Origin: Candidatus Zipacnadia bacterium
GTDB lineage: Bacteria; Armatimonadota; Zipacnadia; Zipacnadales; UBA5352
NCBI GenBank assembly: GCA_029820945.1
Contig: JALGUJ010000005.1
Location: forward strand, 1-64,000
Direction: 5' to 3'
DNA length: 64,000 nucleotides
Under the pieces are notes generated by a model, which was not told where the DNA came from, ran no database searches, and worked only from the letters and a program-made list of their open reading frames with translations. Position 1 is the first letter of the stretch. Every line of letters starts with the position of its first letter. The position numbers were made by a program, and so were the translations under genes. Shown in pieces: positions 16,958 through 25,081 of this stretch.

Positions 16958-18148
16958 TCAGAAGATAAGCTGGCTCGGCGACTCGTAGTCCCACCGCTCC
17001 GGCTCAGTCTCGGGGATGGGCACATGCTCCCAGAAGACCGTGCCGCCGCGTGGGCCGGACCGGATGTCCGGCACGGTGATCGGCTGGCCGCCGAGCTCGG
17101 CCGAGCGGGCCGCCAGGATTCCGGGCACTGAGTAGTCGCACATGCGGTAGACGTCGATCGGCACCTCGCGGCCTTCGAGGATCGCCTTCGTGAAGTAGTA
17201 CGCGGTCTTGATGTCGGTGCCGCCGTGGCCGACCGTCTTGTCGTCCTCGGGCGCCGCGCTGCCGATGGGGACGCACTCCCAGCCCTCGCGCTCCTCGCGG
17301 TCGCGGTCGCAGATGCGGCAGAATCCCTCGTGGCTGAGCCACTCCGCCCCGCCCTCCGTCCCGTGGAGGCGGTAGTTGTGCGAGCCGGGCCGGCGCGTGC
17401 TGAGCGTCACGGTGATCTTGATGAGGCGCCCGGCCGCGGTCTGGAAGAGCGCCACCTGCGCGTCCGCGCGCAGCGGCGTCTGAGTCTGCCACCACGGTCC
17501 CTCGCGGCAGACCACGGACACCACGCGGTCGTCGAGCACCTCCAGGAGCGGCCCGAGATCGTGGGTCAGGTACTGGATCGGCGGCTGATCGGCGCGCCAC
17601 GTCGGCACCAGATCGGTCCGGCCCTCCTCGCGGGCCTGCGCCGGCGTGTAGCGGTTGTTGTCCGCGTCCATCAGGCTGTACGGCAGGTAGTGCAGGTACT
17701 CGCCCTCCGCCAGCGAGATGTCGCCGAGGCAGCCCTCGAGCACCCACTTGCGCCAGTAGCGCAGGAAGTCCAGGAAGCACGAGTTCTCGGCCAGCATGTA
17801 CTGCCGGCCGCTCTGCTGGACAGCGGCGACAATGTGGTGCGCCTCCTCGACCGTGAAAACGCCCGGCACCTCCGACATGGCGTGGCAGCCGGCCTCAAGG
17901 GCCTGGATCGCGTGCTTCGCCTGGGCTCGACCGTTCGTGCACACGGCGATGGCGTCCGGCTCCATCGCCAGTAGCTCCTCATACTCCTCCACCATGGGCA
18001 CGTCCGGCGCGATCTCCTGCGCGGCCTCGCGGATATGCTCGTGGCGGTCGGCGCCGCCGATGACCTCCGCGTCCTCCACGCGCATGAAATTGCCCAGGTG
18101 CGACCTGCCCCGGCGCAGGCCCAGGATCCCGACACGCAGCTTCTTCAT
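16958..18148 (-). CDS. Gfo/Idh/MocA-family oxidoreductase, paralogue 2 (EKP lysine missing)
   Basis: Also 396 residues, with VGILGLRRGRSH at the N terminus and SEVPGVFTVEEAH at the EKP position, again lacking the lysine. It shares long stretches with paralogue 1, including ADQPPIQYLTH, EGPWWQ and VPIDVYRMCDYSVPGILAA. The start at 18148 has AAGGAGAG 9 nt upstream; the frame extends to 18184 without one. It probably reduces or oxidises a sugar or cyclitol, or serves as a dehydratase-like member of the family. The substrate is unknown. A 71-nt gap separates it from paralogue 1. Confidence 0.87.
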   Translation of the reverse strand: MKKLRVGILGLRRGRSHLGNFMRVEDAEVIGGADRHEHIREAAQEIAPDVPMVEEYEELLAMEPDAIAVCTNGRAQAKHAIQALEAGCHAMSEVPGVFTVEEAHHIVAAVQQSGRQYMLAENSCFLDFLRYWRKWVLEGCLGDISLAEGEYLHYLPYSLMDADNNRYTPAQAREEGRTDLVPTWRADQPPIQYLTHDLGPLLEVLDDRVVSVVCREGPWWQTQTPLRADAQVALFQTAAGRLIKITVTLSTRRPGSHNYRLHGTEGGAEWLSHEGFCRICDRDREEREGWECVPIGSAAPEDDKTVGHGGTDIKTAYYFTKAILEGREVPIDVYRMCDYSVPGILAARSAELGGQPITVPDIRSGPRGGTVFWEHVPIPETEPERWDYESPSQLIF

Positions 18149-18343
18149 GGTAGCGACTCTCCTTGGCGATCCGTCACACGTCACCAGTCATAGGCCTTAA
18201 CTAACGACACACAGCCGGGCAAGCAGGAGGGCTCGCCCCTCACGAACGGCTAGGACAGGGGGGAACACCGAACGGCCCATTACCGGCACACTCGTGGCGC
18301 GGCACGATGTCGCGTGCCCTTGTCGTGAGCCAGCAACCGGCGT
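18149..18343. other. Short intergenic region with hairpin
   Basis: Between ceramidase-like paralogue A and oxidoreductase paralogue 2. GGCACG (18301-18306) can pair with CGTGCC (18313-18318), loop ATGTCG, shortly after the ceramidase-like stop on the minus strand. It may be a weak terminator. No clear promoter was found. Confidence 0.3.
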
Positions 18344-19702
18344 CTACCGCCCCTCGCTCATTCGCGGGCGGTCGAGGGGCGCTTCGTCGTCCCAGATCTC
18401 CCACATCGCCGCCTGCACCCAGTCCGTCATGCGCCGGCCCGCGTCGGCGATGAGCCGCCGCGAGAGGATGGGCTTGGCGCCGTAGCCGCCGCGCATGGCC
18501 TGGTCGGTGGTGGGCACGTAGCCGACCCAGTCGTTCGCCAGCTCCACCACGAAGGTCCACGGTGCGGGCGACCAGTGCTTGATCTCCAGCCCCCACTTCG
18601 TGAAGACCTCGGCGGGCAGGCCCACGATCATCATGTCACCGAAGCGCATCACCTGCAGCGGGACCCGGGCGATCTGCCCGTCAAGCTCCCACCGCTCGAC
18701 CGCGCCGATGGTCGCCTTCTCGAAGTACTCCAGGTCGTCGCGCTGCTTCATCGCCTCGATCTCGGCCATCAGGTCATCGTCGCGGGTGTAGTACGGGATC
18801 TGCAGGTCCTCGTACTTCGAGCCGCAGCCGGTGCCCTCCATCGGCTCGGCCACCTCGATCGCCGCGACCGCCAGGCCCGCGTAGGTGCGGCCCATCTGCA
18901 TGGCCTTGGCCTCGCCCTCGCCCGGCTGGCGGGTCTCGCGCCAGAGGCGGTGGTTGATGTCGCCGCAGCACCCGTTGGCGAAGAGCGTGATGGCCTGCTC
19001 TCCGTAGACGCCGGCGATGGCGCGCTCCATGATGCCGGGCCAGTCGGCGGAGACGAAGTCCGCCGACCCGCCTCCGATGACATCGGCGTGCATCGGGTAG
19101 TTGACGAGCACCGCGCGGACCGTGCCGTCGTGCTCGCGAACGCCCAGCGCCAGCAGCTCAGGATCGACCGGTCCGGCGTGCCCGAGGACGCCGCTGCTGG
19201 AGAAGACCTCATCGCCATCGCGCGTGCGCCCCAGGCGGTTGCTGGTCAGGCAGTGCTCCTGCTGGACGCCCGGAAAGAGCAGCGCGTCGAAGGTGTCGTT
19301 CGCGGCGGCCTCCGCAGTGTCGGCGATCAGGCCGGGCAGCGCGTCCAGCCACTGCTGCGGAATCTGCCAGCGGCCCCCGCGCACGGGCGGGCCCGTGTGC
19401 GTGTGGGTGGCCGAGATCAGGATGCGGTCCGCGGGGATGCCCGTCCGCTCGACGATGCTCTCGCGCGCGGGGTCGGCCCACTCGCGCAGCACGTTGACCA
19501 GATCGAGTGTCGCCAGGCAGATGCGGCAGTCCCCGTCCTCGAGCACCAGCGCGCGGCAGTGCAGGTCGTCACGCACGCGCGAGCCGATGCGCTCGTGGTA
19601 GTAGCCGGCCAGCGGGACCTCGCCCTCGGGGGTGATGACGGTCCGGGCCACTCCGGCGCGAATCTCGGGCAGCCCGTCGGTGTCATAGGGTGACGCGGCC
19701 AT
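18344..19702 (-). CDS. Neutral/alkaline ceramidase-fold protein, paralogue A (nucleophile Ser replaced by Asn)
   Basis: A 452-residue protein of the neutral/alkaline non-lysosomal ceramidase N-terminal domain type. The putative zinc ligands are kept: His100 and His102 in SATHTHTGP, His205 in NYPMHADVIGG, a Glu in GLPAEVFTKWG and a Tyr in VGYVPTTDQA. True neutral ceramidases carry the nucleophile Ser in GDVSPN; here the segment is CCGDINHR, with Asn250. There is no signal peptide, whereas ceramidases are exported. So it is a cytosolic zinc protein of this fold with a different, unknown reaction. The start at ATG 19702 has GAGGAG 8 nt upstream and is preferred over the GTG at 19711. It is one of three paralogues. 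Confidence 0.8.
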   Translation of the reverse strand: MAASPYDTDGLPEIRAGVARTVITPEGEVPLAGYYHERIGSRVRDDLHCRALVLEDGDCRICLATLDLVNVLREWADPARESIVERTGIPADRILISATHTHTGPPVRGGRWQIPQQWLDALPGLIADTAEAAANDTFDALLFPGVQQEHCLTSNRLGRTRDGDEVFSSSGVLGHAGPVDPELLALGVREHDGTVRAVLVNYPMHADVIGGGSADFVSADWPGIMERAIAGVYGEQAITLFANGCCGDINHRLWRETRQPGEGEAKAMQMGRTYAGLAVAAIEVAEPMEGTGCGSKYEDLQIPYYTRDDDLMAEIEAMKQRDDLEYFEKATIGAVERWELDGQIARVPLQVMRFGDMMIVGLPAEVFTKWGLEIKHWSPAPWTFVVELANDWVGYVPTTDQAMRGGYGAKPILSRRLIADAGRRMTDWVQAAMWEIWDDEAPLDRPRMSEGR

Positions 19703-19738
19703 GTTGCTCACTCCTCGCTGTTGCTTACACTTCGGCGG

Positions 19739-21964
19739 TCAACGCTCAGAGCGCCGGATGATGTCCTGCTGCTCCGCCTCCGGCAGGAGCACGAAGTACG
19801 CGTTGAACCCGGCGACGCGGACCATCAGATCGCGGTGGAAGTCCGGATGGCGGACAGCGTCGAGCAGCGCCTCCCGGCCCACCACGTTGACCTGCAGGTG
19901 CAGGCCCCCCAGGTCGAAGTACGCCTCCATCAGGCCGCGGATGACCTCCGCCCGCTTCCGCGTTTCGGTCTCGCCCAGGGACACGGCGAGCGTTGCCGCG
20001 CCCGCCGGGGCGCGATGAAGCGGCAGTGCGGCCATTGACAGGAGCTTCGACGTGGCGGAACATCGCGCCGTCCCGGCCGACGGCGAGAGGTTCTCGCTGA
20101 GCGGGTCGCCGGACGCCCGGCCGTCGGGCGTTGCGGGCGTATGCTCGCCCAGCCGCAGGTGGGCCATGTGCGAGTAGAAGCCCGGCCACATCGCGAGGCG
20201 CTCCATGCCCTCCGAGGCGCGCTGCACCTCATCGGCCCACAGGTCGCCAACGCGCGCGGTCAGATCCCGGACAGCCCGGTCATCCTGGCCGAAGCGCGGC
20301 AGCTCGGTGCGGATGCGCCGCCGCAGCGCCTCATGGCCCGACCAGTCGGCGGAGAGGATGCGGGCGAGTTCGGGCAGGCTGACGCGGTCGCCCGCATCAT
20401 CGCCGAAGGCCACCTCGCGGATTGCGGTCAGGGAGTCGATGGCTGTCGCGATCCCGGCGAAGTAGTGGTTCAGGTGGCTGACGGGCGCGGCGGTCCAGCA
20501 CGACTCGCCCGCCTCGAGAGCGGCGCGCACCAGGCAGGAGTAGAGCAGCGGCGTAGCGTCACGGTAATGCTGCGCCCAGCGTCGCTGTGAGGCCTCGCGA
20601 CCGCGGGCCAACGCGAAGCGCACCTGCTCGGCGAAGGCGGCCCATAGGTCCTCGAAGGTCGCAAGCCGATCAGGCTCGGGGGTCGCTGCGCCCGCCATCT
20701 CCCCGCTCACCGGGTCGCGGCCGCCGGTCATGGCAAGCAGCACCATGCGCGGGACATTGTAGAAGCCGCCCGGGCCGCTCCCGGCCTCAAGGCCGGGGAC
20801 GAAGGCGTTGTGGCAGGCGCTGTGAGCGTAGCAGCGCGCATCGGGCTCCGGGACGCCGTTCTCGACCAGGCCGGGGATGACCACCGCGTCATTGTAGACG
20901 GTGACGGGCAGGCGATCGGCCATCAGCCCCGTGATACTCCCGAGGAGCGCCGCGTCCATGTCGGCGTGGTAGCGGAGCAGGAGCGTCGGCTCCTTGTAGG
21001 CCAGGCGGCGGATCGCGTCGGCGATCGCAAGGGACAGCTCGTTCTCGGCCGGGGCGCCATCCCGGGTGACGCCGCCAACCGTCACGTAAAGGTGGCTGTA
21101 ACGACAGGGCGAGCGGCGGTGATTCGACTCGAAGTCCGACGCGTTCCCGGCGGTTTGCGTCAGTCGCAGCAGGAACATCGCCAGCAGCGTCACCGCATCG
21201 TCACGCGCAAGCTGGCCGCGCTCGATGCTGGTACGGTAGAAAGGCAGGAGGTACTGATCGACCCGCCCGGGCGTGACGTCACGCCCACCCACGAGGCACG
21301 AGAGCGCCATGTGCACGATCTGCAGCAGTTGCAGCGCCTCCGGCAGGTCCACCGGCGGGTCCCAGGCGACGCGATCGCAGCGCGCGGCGATCAGCTCAAG
21401 CTCGCGGCGGCGCCGGGGCCCGGCATGGCGCGCCAGCTCAAGCGCCCTCGACGCGTACCGGCGCAGGAGCGTCGAGACCGCCTGCATCGCCGCGATGGCC
21501 GCTCTGTAGAACTCGGCCCGCGCGGCATCACCTGGCAGCACTGAAAGCCGCTCTAGCGCATATGCCGCGATGCCACCCAGGCCGCGCTGCAGGAGCAGAT
21601 CCCACTCCGGGACGCAGATGGAGATGCCGTCGAACCACCCGGGCACGCCCGGCTCCACGAACAACTCCGGGCGCCGGGCGATCAGCGCCTCTTCCTCGGC
21701 GCTCGGGATCACTGCGGGCATCTGGCCGACGATGGTATCCTCGTCCAGGATGACGGGCGTGATGCCCTCACAGAGGTCGCGGAGGACGGCTGCCTGGCGC
21801 GGCACCCGCTCCAGCGACGCGTGCTCGCGCTCGGCCGCCATGAGGATGCGGGCGCGCTCCATGCACACCAGGCGCTCGTCCTCAGCCAGGCGGCGCGCGC
21901 GCAGGCGGTCGAGCCGGGTGGCATCGACCGCGACGGGTGCGCCTGCCTGCTCAAGCTCGGACAT
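19739..21964 (-). CDS. Glycyl radical enzyme (pyruvate formate-lyase/dehydratase superfamily)
   Basis: A 741-residue member of the glycyl radical enzyme superfamily, which works only without oxygen after a radical-SAM activase makes the glycyl radical. The radical site is RVAGFNAYF with Gly719 near the C terminus. The active-site cysteine is most likely Cys384 in HSACHNAF, in the middle of the barrel where other members have GCVE. The catalytic Glu two residues on, used by dehydratases and lyases such as CutC, is Asn here, and there is no Cys-Cys pair as in pyruvate formate-lyase. The substrate is unknown. No activase is in the window. The start at 21964 has GGAG 9 nt upstream; upstream ATGs lack one. 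It lies between two ceramidase-like genes on the same strand. Confidence 0.85.
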   Translation of the reverse strand: MSELEQAGAPVAVDATRLDRLRARRLAEDERLVCMERARILMAAEREHASLERVPRQAAVLRDLCEGITPVILDEDTIVGQMPAVIPSAEEEALIARRPELFVEPGVPGWFDGISICVPEWDLLLQRGLGGIAAYALERLSVLPGDAARAEFYRAAIAAMQAVSTLLRRYASRALELARHAGPRRRRELELIAARCDRVAWDPPVDLPEALQLLQIVHMALSCLVGGRDVTPGRVDQYLLPFYRTSIERGQLARDDAVTLLAMFLLRLTQTAGNASDFESNHRRSPCRYSHLYVTVGGVTRDGAPAENELSLAIADAIRRLAYKEPTLLLRYHADMDAALLGSITGLMADRLPVTVYNDAVVIPGLVENGVPEPDARCYAHSACHNAFVPGLEAGSGPGGFYNVPRMVLLAMTGGRDPVSGEMAGAATPEPDRLATFEDLWAAFAEQVRFALARGREASQRRWAQHYRDATPLLYSCLVRAALEAGESCWTAAPVSHLNHYFAGIATAIDSLTAIREVAFGDDAGDRVSLPELARILSADWSGHEALRRRIRTELPRFGQDDRAVRDLTARVGDLWADEVQRASEGMERLAMWPGFYSHMAHLRLGEHTPATPDGRASGDPLSENLSPSAGTARCSATSKLLSMAALPLHRAPAGAATLAVSLGETETRKRAEVIRGLMEAYFDLGGLHLQVNVVGREALLDAVRHPDFHRDLMVRVAGFNAYFVLLPEAEQQDIIRRSER

Positions 21965-22046
21965 CGGCTTGCTCTCCATACGGGCAACCATCTGACCGCC
22001 GGGACCGGCGCAATGGCGACGGTTGCCGCTTACCCGCGGCTTCCAG

Positions 22047-23372
22047 CTACTCCACCATCCGCCACATCAGCACCTGAGCGCTGTCGGCGATCCGGCGACC
22101 GGCGTCGGCGATGAGCCGGTGCGACTGCGTCGGGCGGGCGCCGTAGGCCCAGCGCGAGGCCTGGTCGGTGGTCGGAATATACCCGAACCAGGCGTTCGAG
22201 AGCGACGCGACCGCCGTCCAGTCGGTTGGCGACCAGCGCTTGACCTCCAGCCCCCACGCCGCGAAGACCTCGCTGGGCAGGCCCACGAACAGCAGGTCAC
22301 CCAGGCGCAGCACCTGGACCGGCACCTCCGCGACGTCGCCGTCATGGGTCCACTCATCGAAGCAGCGCACCCAGGCCTCGTCGAGATACGGCAGCTCCTC
22401 CTGCGCGCGCAGGCTCTCAATGTGCACGCGCAGCTTCTCAGTGCGGATGTAGTACGGGATCTCCAGATCCTCCCACGCGACCGCGATGCCGCCGCTCTCG
22501 AGCGGCTCGGCCTTCTCCGAGCAGTTGATGGCGGCGCCGGCCAGCGCCCGGCCGACCTGCACGGCCTTCGCCTCGCCGCTCTGTGGCAGGCGCGAGGGCT
22601 CCCAACGCCTGTGGTAGACGTCACCGTTGGGCGCGTTGAGCAGCACGGTCACGAAGTCATCGCCATACATGCCGCACATCGCGCGGGACAGCTCGCCCGG
22701 CCAGTCGGCTGAGATGAAGTCGGCGCTCCCGCCACCGATCACGTTCGCGTGCATGCCATAGCAGGCTACCATGCCGCGCGGGGTACCGTCGAACTCGCGG
22801 ATCCCCAGCGCCAGCAGCTCAGGGTCGGTCGGGCCGGCCGGGCCGATGAGGCCCTCCGCGCTGGTGCCCATGTGCTCTGACCCATCCCTGAGCCTGAACA
22901 CGCGGCAGACGCCGGTGTCGTCCACGGTGCGACCCGGGAAGAGGAGGGCGTCGAACATGTCGTCCGCGGCCGCTGAGACGGTGTCGGCGATCGCGCGCGG
23001 CAAGTCCTGCAGCCACTCGGGATTGACCCACTCGCCGCGGATCGCCGGCCGCACCGCCGGGCCGGTGTGCGTGTGGGTGGCGCAGATCAGCACGGCCTCC
23101 TCGGGCATGTCGAGGCGCCCGCCAATCATCGACCGCGCCTCGTCTCCCCAGCCGCGATCGACGGCGATCAGGTCGAGGCTCACCAGCACGACGCGCCTGC
23201 CCTCGGACTCAAGCACCGCGGCGTGGCAGTGGAGGTGATCGCGCACGCTCGTGGCCTCGCGGTCGTGGAAGAAGCCGGCCATCATGGCCGGGATCGGTGG
23301 CGTGATGCGCGTGCGCGCCAGCCCGGCGCGGATCGCCGGCAGACCGTCGGTGTTGTACGCTGAGGCGGGCAT
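22047..23372 (-). CDS. Neutral/alkaline ceramidase-fold protein, paralogue B (nucleophile Ser replaced by Tyr)
   Basis: A 441-residue paralogue of the neighbouring ceramidase-fold proteins. His100 and His102 in CATHTHTGP, His208 in CYGMHANVIGG, Glu in GLPSEVFAAWG and Tyr in FGYIPTTDQ match the zinc-site positions. The nucleophile segment reads PNGDVYHRRW, with Tyr253 in place of Ser. No signal peptide is present. GGAGG lies about 7 nt before the ATG at 23372. It is followed after 82 nt by the glycyl radical enzyme on the same strand, suggesting joint expression. Confidence 0.8.
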   Translation of the reverse strand: MPASAYNTDGLPAIRAGLARTRITPPIPAMMAGFFHDREATSVRDHLHCHAAVLESEGRRVVLVSLDLIAVDRGWGDEARSMIGGRLDMPEEAVLICATHTHTGPAVRPAIRGEWVNPEWLQDLPRAIADTVSAAADDMFDALLFPGRTVDDTGVCRVFRLRDGSEHMGTSAEGLIGPAGPTDPELLALGIREFDGTPRGMVACYGMHANVIGGGSADFISADWPGELSRAMCGMYGDDFVTVLLNAPNGDVYHRRWEPSRLPQSGEAKAVQVGRALAGAAINCSEKAEPLESGGIAVAWEDLEIPYYIRTEKLRVHIESLRAQEELPYLDEAWVRCFDEWTHDGDVAEVPVQVLRLGDLLFVGLPSEVFAAWGLEVKRWSPTDWTAVASLSNAWFGYIPTTDQASRWAYGARPTQSHRLIADAGRRIADSAQVLMWRMVE

Positions 23373-23449
23373 GGCGCCCCTCCGGAACGGCGGGAATTGG
23401 GAATGGGCAATCGGCAACAGGGAAGGGCGACGACGAACGCCGTCGCGGT

Positions 23450-24826
23450 CTACGTGTCATTCGGCGGCACTGCGCTGCCGCCCTCACCCATGCGCGGGCG
23501 GTCGTGCTCGGCTTCGCCCTCCCACAGATCCCACATCGCGACCTGCACCGCGTCGGTCATCTTCCGGCCACCGTCGGCCTCCAGACGCCGCGACAGGATC
23601 GGCTTGGCGCCGTAAGCCCCGCGCAGGGCCTGGTCGCTCGTGGGGATGTAGCCGAACCAGTCGTTGGCCAGCTCGGCCACGAAGGTCCACCGGCCGGGCG
23701 ACCAGTGCTTGATCTCCAGCCCCCAGCCGACAAAGACCTCGCTGGGGATGCCCACGATCGCGACGTCGCCCACGCGCATGACCTGGACAGGCACCCGCGC
23801 GACCTCGCCGTCGTGCGGCCAGTCCTCGAAGGCATCGATCACGTACCGGTCCCGGGGGCTGATCTCGTCCCCGGCGCGCAGTTGCTCGACCTCCGCGCGC
23901 ATCTCGTCATCGCGGGTGTAGTAGGGAATATCCACGTGGCGGAAGATGCAGCCGATCTCGCCGGTCTCCAGCGGCTCGGCCAGCTCGGTGGCGTCCACCG
24001 CCAGCCCGGCCATGGCGCGCCCCATCTGCGTCGCCTTCTCGATGCCCTTGCCGACCCATCGGCTCTCATACCAGTGCCCGTGGTTGATGTCGCCGCAGGT
24101 GCCCTGCAGGAAGACCGTCACGCACTGGTCGCCGTAGATGTTGCGCAGCGTTGCGGCCATGCGGCCCGGCCATCCCGCCGAGATCCCGTTGCCCCCGACC
24201 GTGTCCGCGTGCATGGCGTAGTTCGCCACCATGGCGCGCACGGTGCCCTGGCGATCGCGCACGCATAGAGCCATCAGCTCGGGGTCGATGGGGCCCGCCG
24301 GGCCGAGCGTTCCCTCCTTGCCGAAGACCTCGCTCGCGTCCGGGCGGCGGCCAATGCGGTTGCTGCCCATGCGGTCCTCGTAGCCCCGCGCAGGCAGCAG
24401 CACGGCGTCGAACATCTCCTCGCACGCGGCCTCAACCGACGAGGCGATCAGCCCCGGTACGCTCTCCAGCCACTCGTCGTTCGTGGGGATGATCCGGCCC
24501 CGTCGCATCTCCGGGCCCGTGTGCGTGTGCGTGGCGCAGATGAGCGCGTTGCCGGCCGGGATGCCGATGCGCTCTTCGATGCGCCCGCGCGCGGGGTCGG
24601 CGATGTCGCCCGGCATGCAGATGACATCGCAGGAGACCAGCGCGATGCGCTCTCCCCTACTCTCCAGCACCAGCGCGTTGGCGTAGAGCGGGTCCTCGAC
24701 GCGGTCTGAGGTGCGCGGCGTGAAGTAGCCTGCCAACGCGGTGCCGACCGGTGGCGTGATCTCAACGCGGGCCGAGCCCGCGCGTATCTCCGGCAGCCCC
24801 TCCATGTCGATGGGTCCGTCGGGCAT
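23450..24826 (-). CDS. Neutral/alkaline ceramidase-fold protein, paralogue C (nucleophile Ser replaced by Asn)
   Basis: A 458-residue paralogue and the first gene of the minus-strand cluster. Zinc-site segments are CATHTHTGP (His100, His102), NYAMHADTVGG (His206), GIPSEVFVGWG and FGYIPTSDQ. The nucleophile segment is TCGDINHG, with Asn248 where ceramidases have Ser. There is no export signal. GGAGG lies 10 nt before the start. The end is 77 nt from the next paralogue. Divergence from A and B suggests an old triplication with kept metal site and altered chemistry. Confidence 0.8.
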   Translation of the reverse strand: MPDGPIDMEGLPEIRAGSARVEITPPVGTALAGYFTPRTSDRVEDPLYANALVLESRGERIALVSCDVICMPGDIADPARGRIEERIGIPAGNALICATHTHTGPEMRRGRIIPTNDEWLESVPGLIASSVEAACEEMFDAVLLPARGYEDRMGSNRIGRRPDASEVFGKEGTLGPAGPIDPELMALCVRDRQGTVRAMVANYAMHADTVGGNGISAGWPGRMAATLRNIYGDQCVTVFLQGTCGDINHGHWYESRWVGKGIEKATQMGRAMAGLAVDATELAEPLETGEIGCIFRHVDIPYYTRDDEMRAEVEQLRAGDEISPRDRYVIDAFEDWPHDGEVARVPVQVMRVGDVAIVGIPSEVFVGWGLEIKHWSPGRWTFVAELANDWFGYIPTSDQALRGAYGAKPILSRRLEADGGRKMTDAVQVAMWDLWEGEAEHDRPRMGEGGSAVPPNDT

Positions 24827-25081
24827 GATGAGTCGCCTCCACGATACGCCAAATGTCAGTCCGCAGGCGATTCACCGCCGCCAGCGCTTTGCCCTCCCCC
24901 GCACAGTGCGCCGGCCTGCATTCCCCGCTGCCGGTGCTCGGCTCGCTGCAACGACCCGCGCCCTCCACGTACGCCACGAGGCCCGCACGCCCTTCTCTCG
25001 GGCGGAAGTGTCGCGGAAGGAAGGCGCGCCGCCACGGGCGAAGGGGCCCCTGCCGCAACCCGACCGTCCGGAGGTGCACCC
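24827..25081. other. Divergent intergenic region
   Basis: This region of 255 bases must hold the promoters for the leftward ceramidase-like cluster and the rightward GH42-like gene. No -35/-10 pair with acceptable spacing was recognised on either strand. Confidence 0.5.

Noticed and set aside
19739-21964. Naming the glycyl radical enzyme pyruvate formate-lyase
   Set aside because: The paired active-site cysteines of pyruvate formate-lyase are absent. Only superfamily membership is supported.
18344-24826. Calling the three paralogues true ceramidases
   Set aside because: The serine of the GDVSPN nucleophile motif is missing in all three and none carries an export signal, so only the fold is claimed.
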